The position numbers were made by a program, and so were the translations under genes. Of a stretch of 64,000 bases of DNA, positions 27,607 to 41,379 are shown piece after piece. The DNA comes from Chrysomallon squamiferum (taxonomy: Eukaryota > Mollusca > Gastropoda > Neomphalida > Peltospiridae): positions 14,732,440 through 14,796,439 of the forward strand of contig CM022668.1 in NCBI GenBank assembly GCA_012295275.1, read 5' to 3'. The notes under the pieces are model-generated. The model had not been told where the DNA came from and made no database searches. It saw nothing but the letters and a program-made list of their open reading frames with translations. Every line of letters starts with the position of its first letter. Within the stretch, counting starts at the first letter, position 1.

Positions 27607-27792
27607 TTAGGCATGACACTTCTTTTCATGAGGACAAATATATTTGTCCGAACATTCCTTTTTAGTGACAAAGTCGTAGAGTTTATATTTTCCATCGGGA
27701 CACCTCAAATTCAAAGTTTTAAAAATAATTAAGGAAAGTACTACTGATATAAATATTGATATTAATTGTCCCTCTGTTTCTGTGTCTACCAT
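27607..27792 (-). other. Unrecognised 61-codon open frame inside repeat sequence
   Basis: The frame would give a small protein with one hydrophobic stretch (ISIFISVVLSLIIF) and a Cys-rich tail. However, its 3' half overlaps a segment shared with the repeat copies at 21.0, 25.4 and 28.25 kb (TTGTTGCTTTATAAAAGGTT). I do not recognise it, and it is most likely a chance frame. Confidence 0.15.
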
Positions 27793-28189
27793 CTATCTAC
27801 CTGAAATCATTTACATTCATATACATTCTGTAATGAAAGTATCTCAAAAATACTCGTTTATATTGATCAATCCACATACTGCATATATTTTAATCGATAA
27901 CAAACGATAATAATATTTAAGTGATAAATTTTGTCATTTAGCTGCTGTGAAATGTTTCATTATGTTCTTTCTATAAAACGTAATTTTGAAAATTAAGACA
28001 GACGAAAACAAACTCCACTAATACCCTTTTTATGAACTTCAAGTATTTTCGTCATGCTAAATTATTTTTTTTTATTAATTAACTGTTTACTTAATTTATT
28101 ACAATTTAATTAAATTTCATATGTCTTACCCGAACCAATATTATGTCTTTTCTCCAAGTTAATAAAATAGCAAAATTGAATTCAATTAG

Positions 28190-28950
28190 GACTGTCAGCT
28201 GCAGAATTAATTTTTGCTAGCCGCTAGACGACAAATACAGCACAGAGATAAGGGTTGGCAAGATACAGTGCTGTATTAACACTCCTCACTTCGGATTTCT
28301 CACTCTCCTTTCGTAGAATTTATTGTAATAATATTACAAATGAAGTAATTGATGGAGTAACAAAGAAAATAATATCATATTTTCAGACAACCTTTAATTA
28401 GCATGAAGCAAAGCAATACCAAAAGAACGGTAATCTACTGTAAAATCAAACATATGCCTAAATATGTATCTAGGTAGTTAGTAATTTTTCTCGTTTATCT
28501 TTCTACAAACTGATCCAGAATATTGTTAACATTTAATTTCCAGAGCGCAGTCGAGTCTACCTGGATTAATGCCAGATTGCTGAGCCTCTCATATTTCAGA
28601 GTGGATCACATTTAGAAGCAAAAAGAGACCTCTCTCCAGAACAGTTTGTTTCGATAAGTCAGAAGTAAGTATGTAAACAAATGTACATGTTTGGGAAAAG
28701 TTTCCTGCATTTCATTTTTAACAGTTATGGTTAACTGAAAAATTAAGATTTCGTGTTGATCACCCCTTCGACCTAGGTCCAGACTGTGCGCAAACTTTCA
28801 CATAAATCTTTGAATAATTTCTTTTTTATGTAGTTTAGAGTACCCTTGGCGTTTGTCGTATGAAACAGGATTCCAATAAATTAATTTCAATGACGTACAT
28901 GGAGCGTTTGACATGTACACGGTATTAACGTTTAACACTAAAAGAAACAA
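28190..28950 (-). mobile_element. hAT-derived repeat copy
   Basis: Begins with the lead segment (CCGCTAGACGACAAATACAG, 28211), then CTCCTTTCGTAGAATTTATT, ACCTTTAATTAGCATGAAGC and the degenerate transposase end (28540-28720). No open frame. The GA seed here reads AACACTAAAAGAAAC and is not expanded. Confidence 0.7.
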
Positions 28951-29901
28951 GCCTAGTCAGCCTTAGTGATAATGAGGCGCTGGGAAGACAGCATTGATAC
29001 TGAAGAAAAATAGATTTATTCCTGAAGAAAACATATTTCTCCGAAAATAGCAATTTACGATCGAACATAGATCCCTATATAGTTTAGCTGCTTTATTAAG
29101 TATTATTTTTTACTTCTCGGATCGAGTACTTTGTTTTGAACGTAATCTAATTAGTCTGTTAATTTGATAATTTATGATAGCAATGACCAAGCGTTTTATT
29201 GTTATATGAACCTCAGATTTATACGTTTCTTCAACCATGCAGCCGACAGAAACACATTCGAACATACAGACGCACCCACATATTCATTCAAACCACGTAG
29301 AGTATAAATAAAACACAACATAGTTTAAATATATAGGAACAACCCACTTTCTTTGAAAAAGCAATCAGTATTTTAGTTTCATAGAAACGAACTACTTCTC
29401 TTTGAAAAGTGCATCAGTAATTAACACCGAGAGACATGAATTCCCCCTATTCTAAACTAGATTAGTGATTTACTTATAAATTAAAACGTGTGTAATTCAG
29501 AATATTAATTCGGAAAGACAAAATAATTACATAATACTGCAATTTTTATTTGAGCAAATGTATTAGTTGATATTGATGTATTAAATTGTTAAACATGGCA
29601 TTGCAAAGAAGAAGTATGTATATACAAATTTAATGGAAAAGTAAATAATCACAATAAATAAATAAAATTATATTTCTGAAAACTGCCTTTTAGTGACAAA
29701 GTCTGTCGGGCTAACATAGGCTTCAATGCTGAAGAAAAACCCACAGAAAGAATGCTCTCTTTTTCCAGAATAGATTAGTATTTTAGTAACAACTTAAAAT
29801 GTGTGTAATTATGAACGTTATTTGGAAAGACAAAACAACTGCATGATTTTTATTTCCACAAATTTATTGGTTAATAATTCGATTTATATAATAATATTAA
29901 A

Positions 29902-29968
<67 letters not shown>

Positions 29969-30100
29969 TAAAATAAAATAACAAAAGCAATCGTCATTCA
30001 AATCTGATGTAAAAGATCATGAAATGTAATTATCAATATGAACATGATAAATAATAATAAAACAGCTCGCCATCTTCCTCACACCGAAACTCTTAGTGCA
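28950..30100. repeat. Repeat-derived spacer with (AAT)n at 29905-29965
   Basis: Contains family segments (TTCTTCAACCATGCAGCCGA near 29228) and a perfect AAT run. No gene seen. Confidence 0.65.
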
Positions 30101-30299
30101 CTGATAACAGATTCCGAGTGTACGTAATGATATAATATAATGTATTACTACCTCCTATTTCATATTTACTCTATTTAAATTATTAATCACATTTACACAA
30201 GGAAGTAAATGACGATTTCGTATTGTAATGTTAAATATTCTGATTCTAAGTAAGAATATAGTATTTTGTGTAATTCCCATTTCCAGTAAAATGTTGAGT

Positions 30300-31004
30300 T
30301 CTAATTAACACTGTTATGTTACGGCCGCCTTCTTATTCGTACAGACAATAAAAGACAAATAGTGATGAAGTGATAAATTGTGTCATTGAAGATTAAATAC
30401 TACTAACTCAGTTATTGATGTAACTTTCAAAGAGCTAATTCTTTTAAGCTGGATTACTCTATTAATGGAGTAAGAAAAAAATTATATATTTTGAGACAAC
30501 CTTTAATTAGCATGAAGTAAAGCAACATCAAACACCGGTACTGTACTGTAAAAGTAAATACAGATATGACCACATAGGTATCTAAGTATAAAGAAAATAA
30601 AGCAAACGATTCTACATGGATTAATGCGAAATTACTGAGTTTCTCATATTTCAGTGTGGATCTCATTTAAGAGCAGAAAACGATCTCCCTCCAGAACATT
30701 TTGTGACGAGAAATGACAAGTAAATACGTAAACAAAAGTCCATGATTGGAAAAGTTTCTTGTGTTTCAATTTTGACAGTTTTGACCAACAGAACCAACAG
30801 AAATATTAAGATTGGGAGGTGACCCTCAGTCGTTCGGTCCATCTGTGACAGTGCGTCAAAAGTTCATATAAGAATTTACCCACAGTTTATTTTTTATATA
30901 GTTAAACGGATCCTTAGCTTATCTCGTGTCAAAGAAGATTTCAAGAAACTAATTTCAGTGAAGCGCGTGGAGCATTTGACTTCTACATATTATTCACAAC
31001 TCAC

Positions 31005-31058
<54 letters not shown>

Positions 31059-32946
31059 TTGCAAACTCTCCTTTCGTACAATGCATAACAATAATTAATG
31101 AAGTAATTAATAGAATAACAGAGAAAACAATATCATCTTATCAGACAACCTTTAATTAGAATGAAGCAAAGCAATAGTACAAATACCAGTAATGAACTGT
31201 AAAATCAAACATATATATGCCTATATCTAGGTACATGAAGTGCTTTCTACTTTATATTTCAGTAAGCTGATTCAAAATATTGTTAAAATTTCCGCAGTAC
31301 GAACGATTCTACAGTCATTAGTGCAAAATGACTAAGCTTTTCATCTTTCAGAGTGGAGCACAGGTAATTCTTAATACGTTTAAGTGTAGAAAAAGACTTC
31401 TCTACAGAAGTATCGAGAATTGACAAGTAAATATGTAAGCTAATGTACATGATTGAAAAAGTTTCCTGCATATGATTTCTAATAGTCTTGACCAGCTGAA
31501 AAATTCAGATTAGTGGTGACCCCGCTCGTTCAGTCCCGACTGTTCGTCAACATGTTGCATACATTGGCCCATGATTTCTTTTTTATATACAGATTAACGC
31601 CCCATTAGCGTCTCCCCAAAGACGTCAAAAACACATATCAAAGAGGGTTATATTATATAAACCTTAGATCTGTATGTTTCTTCAACCATGCAGCAAAGCA
31701 AAACACACATACGACACACAGATTCATAGAAACCATAAATAAAACACAACATGGTTTAAATATTTAGAAACAAACACTCTTTCTTTCAAAAATCAGTATT
31801 TTTGTTAGATAGAAAAGAACTTTCTATGTTTGAAGAATACATCAGTAATTTAGTTACACAGAAATGAAAGCTCTTTTTTTTCTAAAATAGATTAGTAATT
31901 TAGTTACAAATTAAAACCGATGTAATTCTGAATATATATTTTGAAATACAAGATAGTTACATGCTGTTGGATGATTTTTGTTTGCAATATATATAGTAGA
32001 TAATAAATAAAGAAAGAAAAGAAAAAAAAAAGGAAAGAAAGAAAGAAATTTACAAATAAAAAATAGTAAAATAAAAAACTAAATAGAAAAGTAACTAAAA
32101 CCACCATGAAGCCAATCTGCTGAAAATGACAAGAACAAACTCGTGTTTATGTCTCTTGAGACCTGACTGATGATACAGCGTGTGTAAGTGAAATCTTTAA
32201 ATCTTTATAAATGCAGTGACCTTTGATAACGTGTCCACCTGCAAATTTCTGTTTTTCTAATATATTATTCTATGAATACAGCTTAAAAATTATTTCTTAT
32301 TAATTAATTAAGTTTAAAACGTCTTACCTGAAGCCATATTTTTTCCTTTTCCCAAATTAACAAAATCGAAAAATTGAATTCAGTTAGGACTCTTCATTAC
32401 AGATTTAGTCTGTGGTAGCCGCTTGACGACAAATACAGCACAGTACTCGTTGTTGTCTTACATAAGTGATCAGAGAACAGCTCTGTTCCTGAGGAAAACG
32501 TATTTCCCCGAAAACAGTTATTTTCCTTTACTGGCTTTATTTACTGTGTAATGTCTAAAAATAAGACTGAGCAGAGTGTGACATGAAATGTAGTAATACT
32601 TTGAATTCATGTGTACATTGTAGGTTTTAAATTAAAATTAAAATAACGATGTAATGATGTTATCATATCAAACAGTTTATGTTATCATGCCAGTGTTTTC
32701 AAGCAGACCACATGTAGTATAAAATACAATACATTTAATATGGAATTTTTGTAATAGCCGAACCCCCTTTGTTTCCAAAATACATGATTATTTAGTTACT
32801 GGGAAATTGAATCTTTTAATTGTGAACAATAACTTTGAAGTACAAGTTTATTTGTTTCTATTTGAACAAATTTATTATTTAAAATTGCACTTTCAAACTG
32901 TTGAATATGCGAACATAGATATAAAAAGAGAGTCAGAGAAATTAGT

Positions 32947-33039
<93 letters not shown>

Positions 33040-33040
33040 A
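30300..33040. repeat. Direct segmental duplication, copy 2 (partner about 22.0-24.85 kb)
   Basis: Contains hAT fragments at 30454-30666 and 31283-31471 (minus), GA tracts at 31008-31055 and 32952-33038, and the same flanks as copy 1. Differences include a short duplicated ACCAACAGA at 30783-30800 and about 25 bp of extra sequence near 31610-31640. Confidence 0.9.
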
Positions 33041-33382
33041 CATGGCAACACACAGAAAACGTCTTCGTTTTGATACGAAAATAAATAAGTAAATAAAAAA
33101 ATAAAATAAAAAAATAAATATTATCTTCTCAATCCCCCGTATCTACACTTTCATGTGAAAAATAAACCCAAAATTGAAACAATATCTTCTAATGAATACC
33201 AAATGGAGGCGATAGCCGGGGTAATAAAAACTACAGGTCGTTCTATTGTCGTTTTTTTTGTTTTATCATGAGTCAAAATATCTCGACTTCTTATATGACT
33301 TTTGAAACGCATCGTTGTCTTCTAGACTTTCATCTTCCTTTTTTTCTCGTTTGAAACACAATTATTAAGCGATTATTAATAG

Positions 33383-33384
<2 letters not shown>

Positions 33385-33440
<56 letters not shown>

Positions 33441-33475
33441 TTATTATTATTGGTAGTAGTTGTGGTAGTAGTAGT
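33385..33475. repeat. (ATT)n passing into (GTA)n
   Basis: Trinucleotide run of about 55 bp ATT followed by GTAGTAGTA-type repeats; similar GTA-type repeats recur at 33790-33990. Confidence 0.9.
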
Positions 33476-33523
33476 AGTATTAATAGCATTAGTACTAATG
33501 GTTCTGCTAGTAATGTTATAACT

Positions 33524-33780
33524 CAGGGGTCGGTAACCTTTTGGAGAGAGGGAAGAGACAGCTATGCAGTGTTTTGGAGGATGGCCAAGATATCAAATAT
33601 TTTTTGAATGATGGCCTAGATATCAAATATTTTTCACACACACACACAAACACACACACCTATATCGCTATCTCTCAAAAGGGATGCTAGGAAGCAAGGC
33701 TGCTTTGGTCTGGGCGTTTAAAGAAAAAACAATGAAGTCAATGTAATAACTGCTGTCCAACTGTTCAGTGCCAAACCCTG
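33524..33780. mobile_element. Short non-autonomous hAT-like element (MITE) with 8-bp target duplication
   Basis: The left end starts CAGGGGTCGGTAACCTTTTG. The right end, read on the minus strand, starts CAGGGTTTGGCACTGAAC. The flanks are TTATAACT (33516-33523) and TTATAGCT (33781-33788), a 7-of-8 match of the length hAT elements make. Inside are two tandem copies of a segment around GATATCAAATATTTTT and a CA run (33638-33660). It has no coding capacity. Its termini differ from the longer hAT family in this window. Confidence 0.8.
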
Positions 33781-34119
33781 TTATAGCTGGTGGTAGTAGT
33801 AGTAGTCGTCGTAGTGTAAAAGTAGTCTGTGAACTAGTAATAGTCATAGTGTAATAGTAGTAATAATAGCAGTAGCAGCAGTAGTAATAGAAGTTAGTGG
33901 TAGTAGAAGAACCAGTAGTAGTAATAGTGCTAGTAGTTCTAATAATGGTTGTATTAGTAATATTTGAACTAGTAGAAGTCGTTATTGTTATCGTGCTGCT
34001 TCTACAACGACATATAAGCGAACTGATAATATTAGTGGTAGTTATCGTTGTTGTCGTTATTCTTGTTCTTGTTCTGTCACATAACAGTCTACATAAGGAC
34101 ATTAACCACACTATGTAAT

Positions 34120-35680
34120 CATAAATTAAAAATTTAATAGTGTGTCATGAAATCATTCAATTTATCCTTCTTTCTTTCTGAAATGAATAAAAGAATACCA
34201 AGACGTTCTATTTTACGATTAATTTGCTATCAAGTGGCGAAACGACGATAATAAAATGACAGCTACGGAACACCCACATATCAGGTTAAAGATACCCAGT
34301 AACATTAGATCCCCACGTCTAATTTTATACCTCGTGTGTATGCAGTATTGAAGTAAATGTAAAGGTATCCTTCGCCCAAATTACGTCTCGGTTCACAGGT
34401 AAGAGAAGAGTACGCGTAGATTTAATGTGACCGAAACAAATAACAGGTGGATGGAAGATAAATAGTAGTTTCGTATGATTGGGTTAAATTACAGGTATGA
34501 CTGAGTTGAAATAGACACATGAGGCACATCTTTTAAAAACACCTGTGGATGAAAATGATCTGATAACGTCACTGAACTGCAGAATACGAGCAGCGTAAGA
34601 CGATCTGTCAGTGCATTACTTAATGGAATTCAAGATTTAATGATTAAATAAATAAATAAATAACAAGTACATAAATAAACAAGTAGATAAATAAATGTTA
34701 GTTTACTAACATACTAACGTTCTAATCCGTTGATGATGATGTCACTAATGTTAACTTAAGAGAGAGAAAGACCGAAAGAGAGGACGAAAGAGAGACGGAA
34801 TGAGAAACAGAGAAAGAGAGACGGAATGAGAGACAGAGAAAGAGGACAGAAAGAGACAGAGAGACGAAGAGATAACGAGATAGATAAAAAGTCTACGAAA
34901 GAAAATTGTACAGAACTGCTCAGTCAGTCAGTTTATTAAAGATATATACATTAAAATGTGCAATTATTTTATGATATAATGCAGCATCTCAAATATCATA
35001 AAATACCAGGGTTGCTGGTACCAGTAGAATTTGAAAAAACCCAGTTTTTACCCAGACAAATTTACATACTTTTAACCAAGACAGATTTACATATTTTTAA
35101 CCTTAAATCATCAATAAAAAGTAGGATTAAAATTTTAAAAATAATTCAGTGGCGATAGTTTTAGGAATTGGATATTTGGGACAGTGTTAATCGGTAAAGA
35201 GAATAAAGACAAAACCATTTACTTTCTTCTTATCTTTTTATAAAATGCTCAACAATACTAGCTTACTATTTACAAATTCTAACAGTGTCAGAGGTAGAGA
35301 TAGCAGATGCTGATAAATTATATTATTTTCCAGTATATCACAGCATTTATCTTAGATCATTAATCTCAGAACATTTCAAACGTGTATATGGTGATTTTTA
35401 GAGACAGAACGAGTTCCTGATTATGAAGATGATGATAACAATAATGATTACGACAGTTATAACAGTAATGAAGATGGTGATAACTATAACGATAATGATA
35501 AATATTATTATTATTATTACAACTATCATTACAACATTTTCTTCTTAATTTTGTTTTCTGTTTCTTAGTTCAAAGACAAATAGTTGTAAGGATGACGTCT
35601 CTGCTCTATGTACAAAATATAGTTTGTTTGTAGAATAATACTAGCTGTTTTAAACTCTTTTTATCTTCTCATAAATTAGC
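34120..35680. other. Intergenic sequence, no gene seen
   Basis: 34140-34640 is fairly unique-looking sequence without a recognisable frame. 34760-34880 is purine-rich (GAGAGACGGAATGAGA repeated). The frame 34958-35158 has no known domain. 35400-35530 is AT-rich with GATGATAAC repeats. Confidence 0.5.
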
Positions 35681-35689
35681 ATGAAACTT

Positions 35690-36000
35690 ATCCAAACATG
35701 TTCATTTATTTACGTATTTACTTGTCATTTCTCGTCACGAACTGTTCTATTTCTGATCCACAATGAAATGTGTGAGGCTCAGTAATTTGGCATCAATCCA
35801 GGTAGACTCGTCTGTGCTCTGGAAACCCTTATCTCAAGCAACAACGAGTATTGTACAGTGTATGTCGTCAAGCGGCTATCAAAAACTAATTCTGTGGTAA
35901 AACAGCTTTAACTGAATTGAATTTTGCAATTTTATTAACTTGGTGGAAAGACCAAATAGGGCTTTGGGTAAGATGTTCTAGATTGAATTCAGTCGTTTTA
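35690..36000 (+). mobile_element. hAT-derived repeat fragment, opposite orientation
   Basis: 35690-35840 is the reverse complement of the transposase-end segment (TTACGTATTTACTTGTCATT), and 35845-35940 is the reverse complement of the lead segment ending at CTCAAGCAACAACGAG. It forms the outer edge of the inverted AIG1 arm. Confidence 0.75.
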
Positions 36001-36029
36001 CTGGTGAATACGTTGATTACATCAGACAA

Positions 36030-36640
36030 GCTGTGTGGCTTTGTGACCTGAAGACAGTTTTATAGACTTGACGTGTCTTGTGGCCCTGTATCCTGCTGCT
36101 TTTAGCCTATTCCTGTCGGTCGTGTAGGAAAAGACTCAGCCTGATAACAACTGTTATCATAAAGATGTGTTTGTGTTACATGGCAGGCGTCTAACAAGAC
36201 TCAACAATGCTGTTTCCTGTCTTATTGTTGTCTTTCGGTGTCTGCCAAGTCTTGGACGAACTTTAACATCATTGGGAGCTCTGTGTTTGTTCATCTGTCT
36301 TGAAGTGATGGAAACTTTGCACCCATATTGACGTCCAGTTTGGCTGCATTTCTTATGTCAGTGATCTGCCACATTGTAGCCTCTGACAGTTTACAACGTG
36401 CCATGACAGTTGTGTTACTGAATATTCAGTGCAAACTGACTGGAATGAGTATGACATATAATTATTACAAACCAGATTTCAACAATGTTGTTCTTATGAC
36501 AATTCACATGCATTGCATCTTGTTGTTGTATGTGCATTGAGTACCTCCAGGAAAGTCATGTTATTCAGCAAGATGCCTCGTCAATACATTATTCAGGAAA
36601 ATGCGCTGTTTTCTTAATTCACACAATTACAGGTCTGTGA
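36030..36640 (-). mobile_element. Tc1/mariner fragment, inverted counterpart of 7163-7745
   Basis: Reverse-complement similarity to 7163-7745 over the whole length, including the junction at GATGTAATCAACGT. Frames are more damaged than in the other copy; the paired helix-turn-helix region is only recognisable by alignment with it. Confidence 0.8.
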
Positions 36641-36813
36641 ATTGGGTATTGCTTAGTTATTGTCCTGATGTACAGATAGAAAGATAGGTTTGAAGATATA
36701 TAGCAAGAAAAACACAAACATTCATTCATACATTCACACATGCATTTACACATAGATAGACGGATATAATTAAATACTGAGAGAAAAACTTATTCTTTTA
36801 AATTTTGTTCTAG

Positions 36814-39274
36814 ATGATGAACAGATTCCAGTTTCTGAATTAAAGAAGCCATTTGAACAACAGGTGAGCATCATTCAATCACTACTTGATTTATTTACTT
36901 AGTATCAGATTAAACAAAAATACATTAATTTATGTCTGAACAAAATGCTACAAAACATTATAAATCAAGTTAAAATAATTACACAAAGTGCCAAAGAAAT
37001 GGGTTAAATAAATAAATAAATAAATAAACAACAAATGAGTGAATGATTTTTTAGTGACAGCAGTGCGTTTAAATAAGACAGTAAATAAAATATATTTATA
37101 AAGTTATATTACACTGTATTGTAGATAAATTAAATCAAAAATACATATGCTGTAATAATGCAATGAAATTTGTATTTTCTGTTGATATGTTTGTTTTACC
37201 TTTCTAAAAGCCTCAGACACTTCAAACAAACCAACCACCACAACAAGGTGTGTCAAAAATTCGTCGAGGTTCTCTGACGTCTGGTATGTGTATCAGTTTG
37301 TAAATACTGATCATTCAAGAAATATACTTCGATAATACGCAAAATCATTAATACTGTAACGTCGTTCTCTAGTACAAATTTTGTAACAGTTTTATTACAC
37401 CCTGTCACTGACGTCGCAGCAAGAGTACAAGAAGTAATAGTAGCTGTAGAGAGTAGTAATACAAGCTGTACAGAATAGTAATACAAGCTGTACAGAATAG
37501 TAATACAAGGTGTACAGAATAGTAATACAAGGTGTACAGAATAGTCATAGTAGGTCTAGAGTGTAGTAATAGTAGTTGTAGAGTGTAGTAATAGTAACTG
37601 TAGAGTGTGGTAATAGTAAATGTAGTGTGTTGTAATACAAGCTGTACAGAATAGTAATACAAGGTGTACAGGATAGTAATACAAGGTGTACAGAATAGTA
37701 ATACAAGGTGTACAGAATAGTAATACAAGGTGTACAGAATAGTAATACAAGGTGTACAGAATAGTCATAGTAGGTCTAGAGTGTAGTAATAGTAGCTGTA
37801 GAGTGTAATAATAGTAACTGTAGCGAATAGTAATAGTAACTATGGACTGTATTATGAGTAGCTGTAGAGAACTGTAGGGAGAGAAAGTAATAGTCATTGT
37901 AGTGAGTAGTAATATTAGTGCTAGAGAGAGTAGTAGTAGTAGTAGTTGTAGAGAACGTAACAACTGTCATGCCTTGTTAGTACTAATAATAGCAACTGTG
38001 GGTTGAGAGGCAATAATGGTAGAGAGAGTTGTCATATTGTGGTTGTAGTGGTTAAGTTAATTGAAATGACCATGATGATGATAATAATAATGATTTACAA
38101 TATTAACAACAATAACAACAACAGTGAGAAGATAACAATAATGTCTTGGATTCTACTATTAAATGTATTTGATATTCTTTAAGATTCCGTTACTGACAAT
38201 GAACTGCGGCTTGCTTTGATTGGAATTACTGGATCAGGAAAAAGTGCGTCAGCAAATACCATCCTAGCAGAGAATGGTTTTTCTTCTAAACCTAGTCTTA
38301 CATCCATTACTACAACCTGCAAAGTAGAACACAAAACTCGATTTGGTCGTGACATTGTCATCGTTGATACACCAGGAGCATTCCAAACTAACCTTCGTTC
38401 ACAAGGAGAGATTGCGAAAGAAATCATCCAGTGTATAACGATTAGTGCTCCAGGACCACATGCTTTCATCATGGTTGTGTAGGTAAAGAGGTTTACTAAG
38501 GAAGAACAAAATACAATTGAATACTTCGAGCACGTTTTTGGAAAACCATTGTTTGATTACCTGTTCTTTGAAGAAGAAGGAAAAAATCTGGAAGATTTTC
38601 TATTTACTGAATCAAGAAATCAAAAAACATTAATCAATGCATGTGGACGGAGATATGCCGGTTTCAATAATCGCGAAAAAGATGAGAAAAAGAAAAAGAA
38701 ATACAAAAGCTTGAAATTGAAATACTGACAGAAAAAGAAAAAGAAATACAAAGGGAGCGAGAAAACATTGAGAGAGAATTCAAGAAAGAAATGGAAAAAA
38801 TCAGAAAAGAAGCGAAAAAACGCGAGGAGAAAATACTGAAATAAAAAAAGAAGAAATAGAAAACTCAAAGTGGAAATATTGAAAATGAAAGAAGAAGAAA
38901 TGAGAAAACTCAAAATGGAAATATTGAAAAAGAAAGAAGAAATGAGAAAACACAAACAGGAAGTGTTGAAGGCGAAAGATAGAGAACGAAAAATGCAAAT
39001 AATAGAAAAGAAGTTTCAGGAAGATTGTTTTATTAAAATGAAATGGAAATGTGCAGGAGATGTTTGAGATTAGGGAAAAAATGATGCAGAGTGAAAGAGA
39101 AAAAGAAGCACAGAGAAAATTAGAAGAAATACTCAGAGCAAACCAAAAAGGGCATAGGAGACAGTCGAGAAATGAATTTTAAAAAGAAGCAGAAACAAAC
39201 GAATCTCTGCTGGATTCTGTTGGGAAAACTATTACAAAAACGGGTTCTGCACTCAGGTCTTTCTTTTTTGGATA
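36814..39274 (+). pseudogene. AIG1/GIMAP-type GTPase pseudogene, inverted counterpart of the 3.9-kb gene
   Basis: Exons with GT/AG ends: 36814-36863 (50 nt, DDEQIPVSELKKPFEQQ), 37211-37283 (73 nt, Pro/Gln-rich, ends phase 1) and the GTPase exon from 38184. The exon phases match the 3.9-kb gene. P-loop GITGSGKS and G3 DTPG are intact, and PGPHAF is present. TAG follows MVV at about 38480; a deletion then removes the G4 segment (LLFTRVDD), and further stops and frameshifts break the coiled coil (about 38700-39180). The C-terminus is still recognisable (EAETNESLLDSVGKT to SFFFG), closing at 39272-39274. It has only one set of N-terminal exons, so the exon-pair duplication at 6.3-7.0 kb is not shared, or was lost here. 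Confidence 0.9.
37430..37930. repeat. 22-bp tandem repeat in AIG1 pseudogene intron
   Basis: Units like GTACAGAATAGTAATACAAG follow each other between the N-terminal and GTPase exons, mixed with GTAGAGTGTAGTAATAGTAG variants. The corresponding intron of the 3.9-kb gene has a related but different array at 5390-5690. Confidence 0.9.
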
Positions 39275-39973
39275 AACATGCCTCAGTAAGATGTCTCAGG
39301 TAAAACAATAAAAGCAAAGGACTAACAACTGAACTGAATATTAACTTTGAAATGTTGTAATGGACTGGTTTTATATTTGTCTAGAAAAACAGTTATTAGT
39401 TTAACAATAAAACTATATACATATATCCAAACACACACATACACACATACACACACTCATACACACATAAACACATGTACGTACTGGAACTGAATTATTG
39501 ATGTATTTTTCAAACAGAGGGCGTTCATTTCTATGTTACCAAAATCTGATTGATTTTTTCTAACAAAGGGCGTTTGTAGCTGTATATTTAAACAATGTTG
39601 TGTTTTATTTATATTCTCTATGGTCTGTATGAATATGTGTGTGCGGCTGTGTGTTTGTATTGGTCTAAGGTTCGTATGACATAAAATGATTGGTCTCTAC
39701 TATCATAAAACAGCAAGTAGATATGAACAAAATTGAACTCAGTTCGGACTGTTCTCCAAAGAATTAATTTCTGATAGCCGCTTGGCGCCAAATACAGCAC
39801 AGTACTCGTTGTTGCTTGAGATAAAGACTGGCAAGATACTGTGTCGTGTTAACCCACGGTAGGACCCTTAGCCTTCGAGCTTTTGGGGCACATCGACACG
39901 CCCCCAAACGCCCCTTCCAGCGAATTTTCTCTCCTTTTCTACAGTTTATTTATATACATATATTTATATGAAA

Positions 39974-40005
<32 letters not shown>

Positions 40006-40660
40006 ATGTATGTATGTATGTATGTATGTTTGTATGTATGTATGTATGTATGAATTAACATTATGTTTGTATGTGCGTACGTATGTGTATATGTATGTAT
40101 GTATGTATTTATGCTTGTATGTATATATTTAGTATTATGTTTATATGTATAGATATATGTATAGACGTATGAATGTATGGATGTACGTATGTTTGTGTGA
40201 ATGAATATAAAAATACAGACTATATATACGCATGTTTAAAGTAATTGATTTACATATTTCTGTCAGCAGCATTCTGAAGTGAAAAATTTTCCTACAGCAG
40301 TTTTCTGTTATGTTACAAAGGTTATTCAAGAATTGTTACGAAAGGCAGGAATTAGGTTAGATAATAAATAATACATTTTCTAGTATCTGCTCTCGGTAAG
40401 AAACTGTATTTTCAGATTACAAAGAAATAAAATAATATAAAATAAAACAAGAAATAAAGAAAGAAAGAAAGAAAGAAAGAAAAACAAAGAAAAAGAAATA
40501 ATAATAAAAACAACAACAATAACAATGATAATAATACCATAAATAAATCTATTGATAAATAAGTTAATACAAGAATAAATATGTATTACAGGTAATAAAA
40601 GTTAAAACAAGTTACTGTGTAAATAAACAAAGTAAATTATTTAGATAGAACAGATAATCA
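39275..40660. repeat. Repeat-rich intergenic sequence
   Basis: CA run 39428-39475; a family copy at 39500-39930 (lead segment CAGTACTCGTTGTTGCTTGA at 39799); (GTAT)n 39990-40110; AAAG run 40450-40485. No gene seen. Confidence 0.7.
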
Positions 40661-41060
40661 TCATCATCACCATTATCATCATCAATATCATCATCGTCGT
40701 CATCATCATCGTTGTTGTAATTATCGTAATCGTGGTGATTATCTCAGTCATTATCATTATCATTTATTTTTAAGTGATATTTTTAAAAGCCTAGATCTGA
40801 ATAATGCAGTAGAGTAATATCTGAAAATCTGCCTGTCAACCGGTGACAAAAACTTTGCGATGGAATCATAAATATAATTTTGTAACTTTTCAACTGTGTT
40901 TCAAATAGATTAATAATAGATAATATAACGATATTGACAAGTAAATATATAAATAGCATTCATCATCATCATTATATCGTCATCCTGTCATTGTAATCAT
41001 CATCTTCCTATCATCATCATTGTCATCGCCGTCATCATCGTCATCATTATATAAAAATGT
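40660..41060. repeat. ATC-type trinucleotide repeats
   Basis: Two clusters of degenerate CATCATCATC repeats (about 40655-40770 and 40960-41050). No coding potential recognised. Confidence 0.85.
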
Positions 41061-41379
41061 TTAAATGTGTAATATAGTACATTTAAAACAGCTGATTGAA
41101 AGGCAATTCGCAATTGCACTGAATATCGCTATAAAGAAAATAAAAATTAAATAAATATTCTAAAGAAACAACACATGCAAGCAATTAAACGAAGGTCACA
41201 AAAAAAACATTATTATTTACAATTCTTCGTTTCAAATCCATTATAGGATCATCAAAGGTTATGTGCATAAAATGGAAGTGAAATCAATTTTTTTTCTGGA
41301 TACAAGTATACTAAGGTAAATCTGAGTGTGTGAAATAAAGTATGTGATAAATATTGACTTATATCTGTGATATAAAGTA

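Noticed and set aside
27607-27792. Small Cys-containing membrane-like protein
   Set aside because: It overlaps sequence shared by several repeat copies, and no start context or conservation can be shown.
34958-35158. 66-codon frame as a gene
   Set aside because: No recognisable domain, no exon signals, AT-rich codon use like the surrounding noncoding DNA.
37405-37970. Frames of 107-135 codons with repeated YYYSVQLVL-like units
   Set aside because: They are translations of the 22-bp array inside an intron; the periodicity is that of the DNA repeat.
38179-38472. Minus-strand frame over the AIG1 pseudogene exon
   Set aside because: It is the antisense shadow of the GTPase exon.
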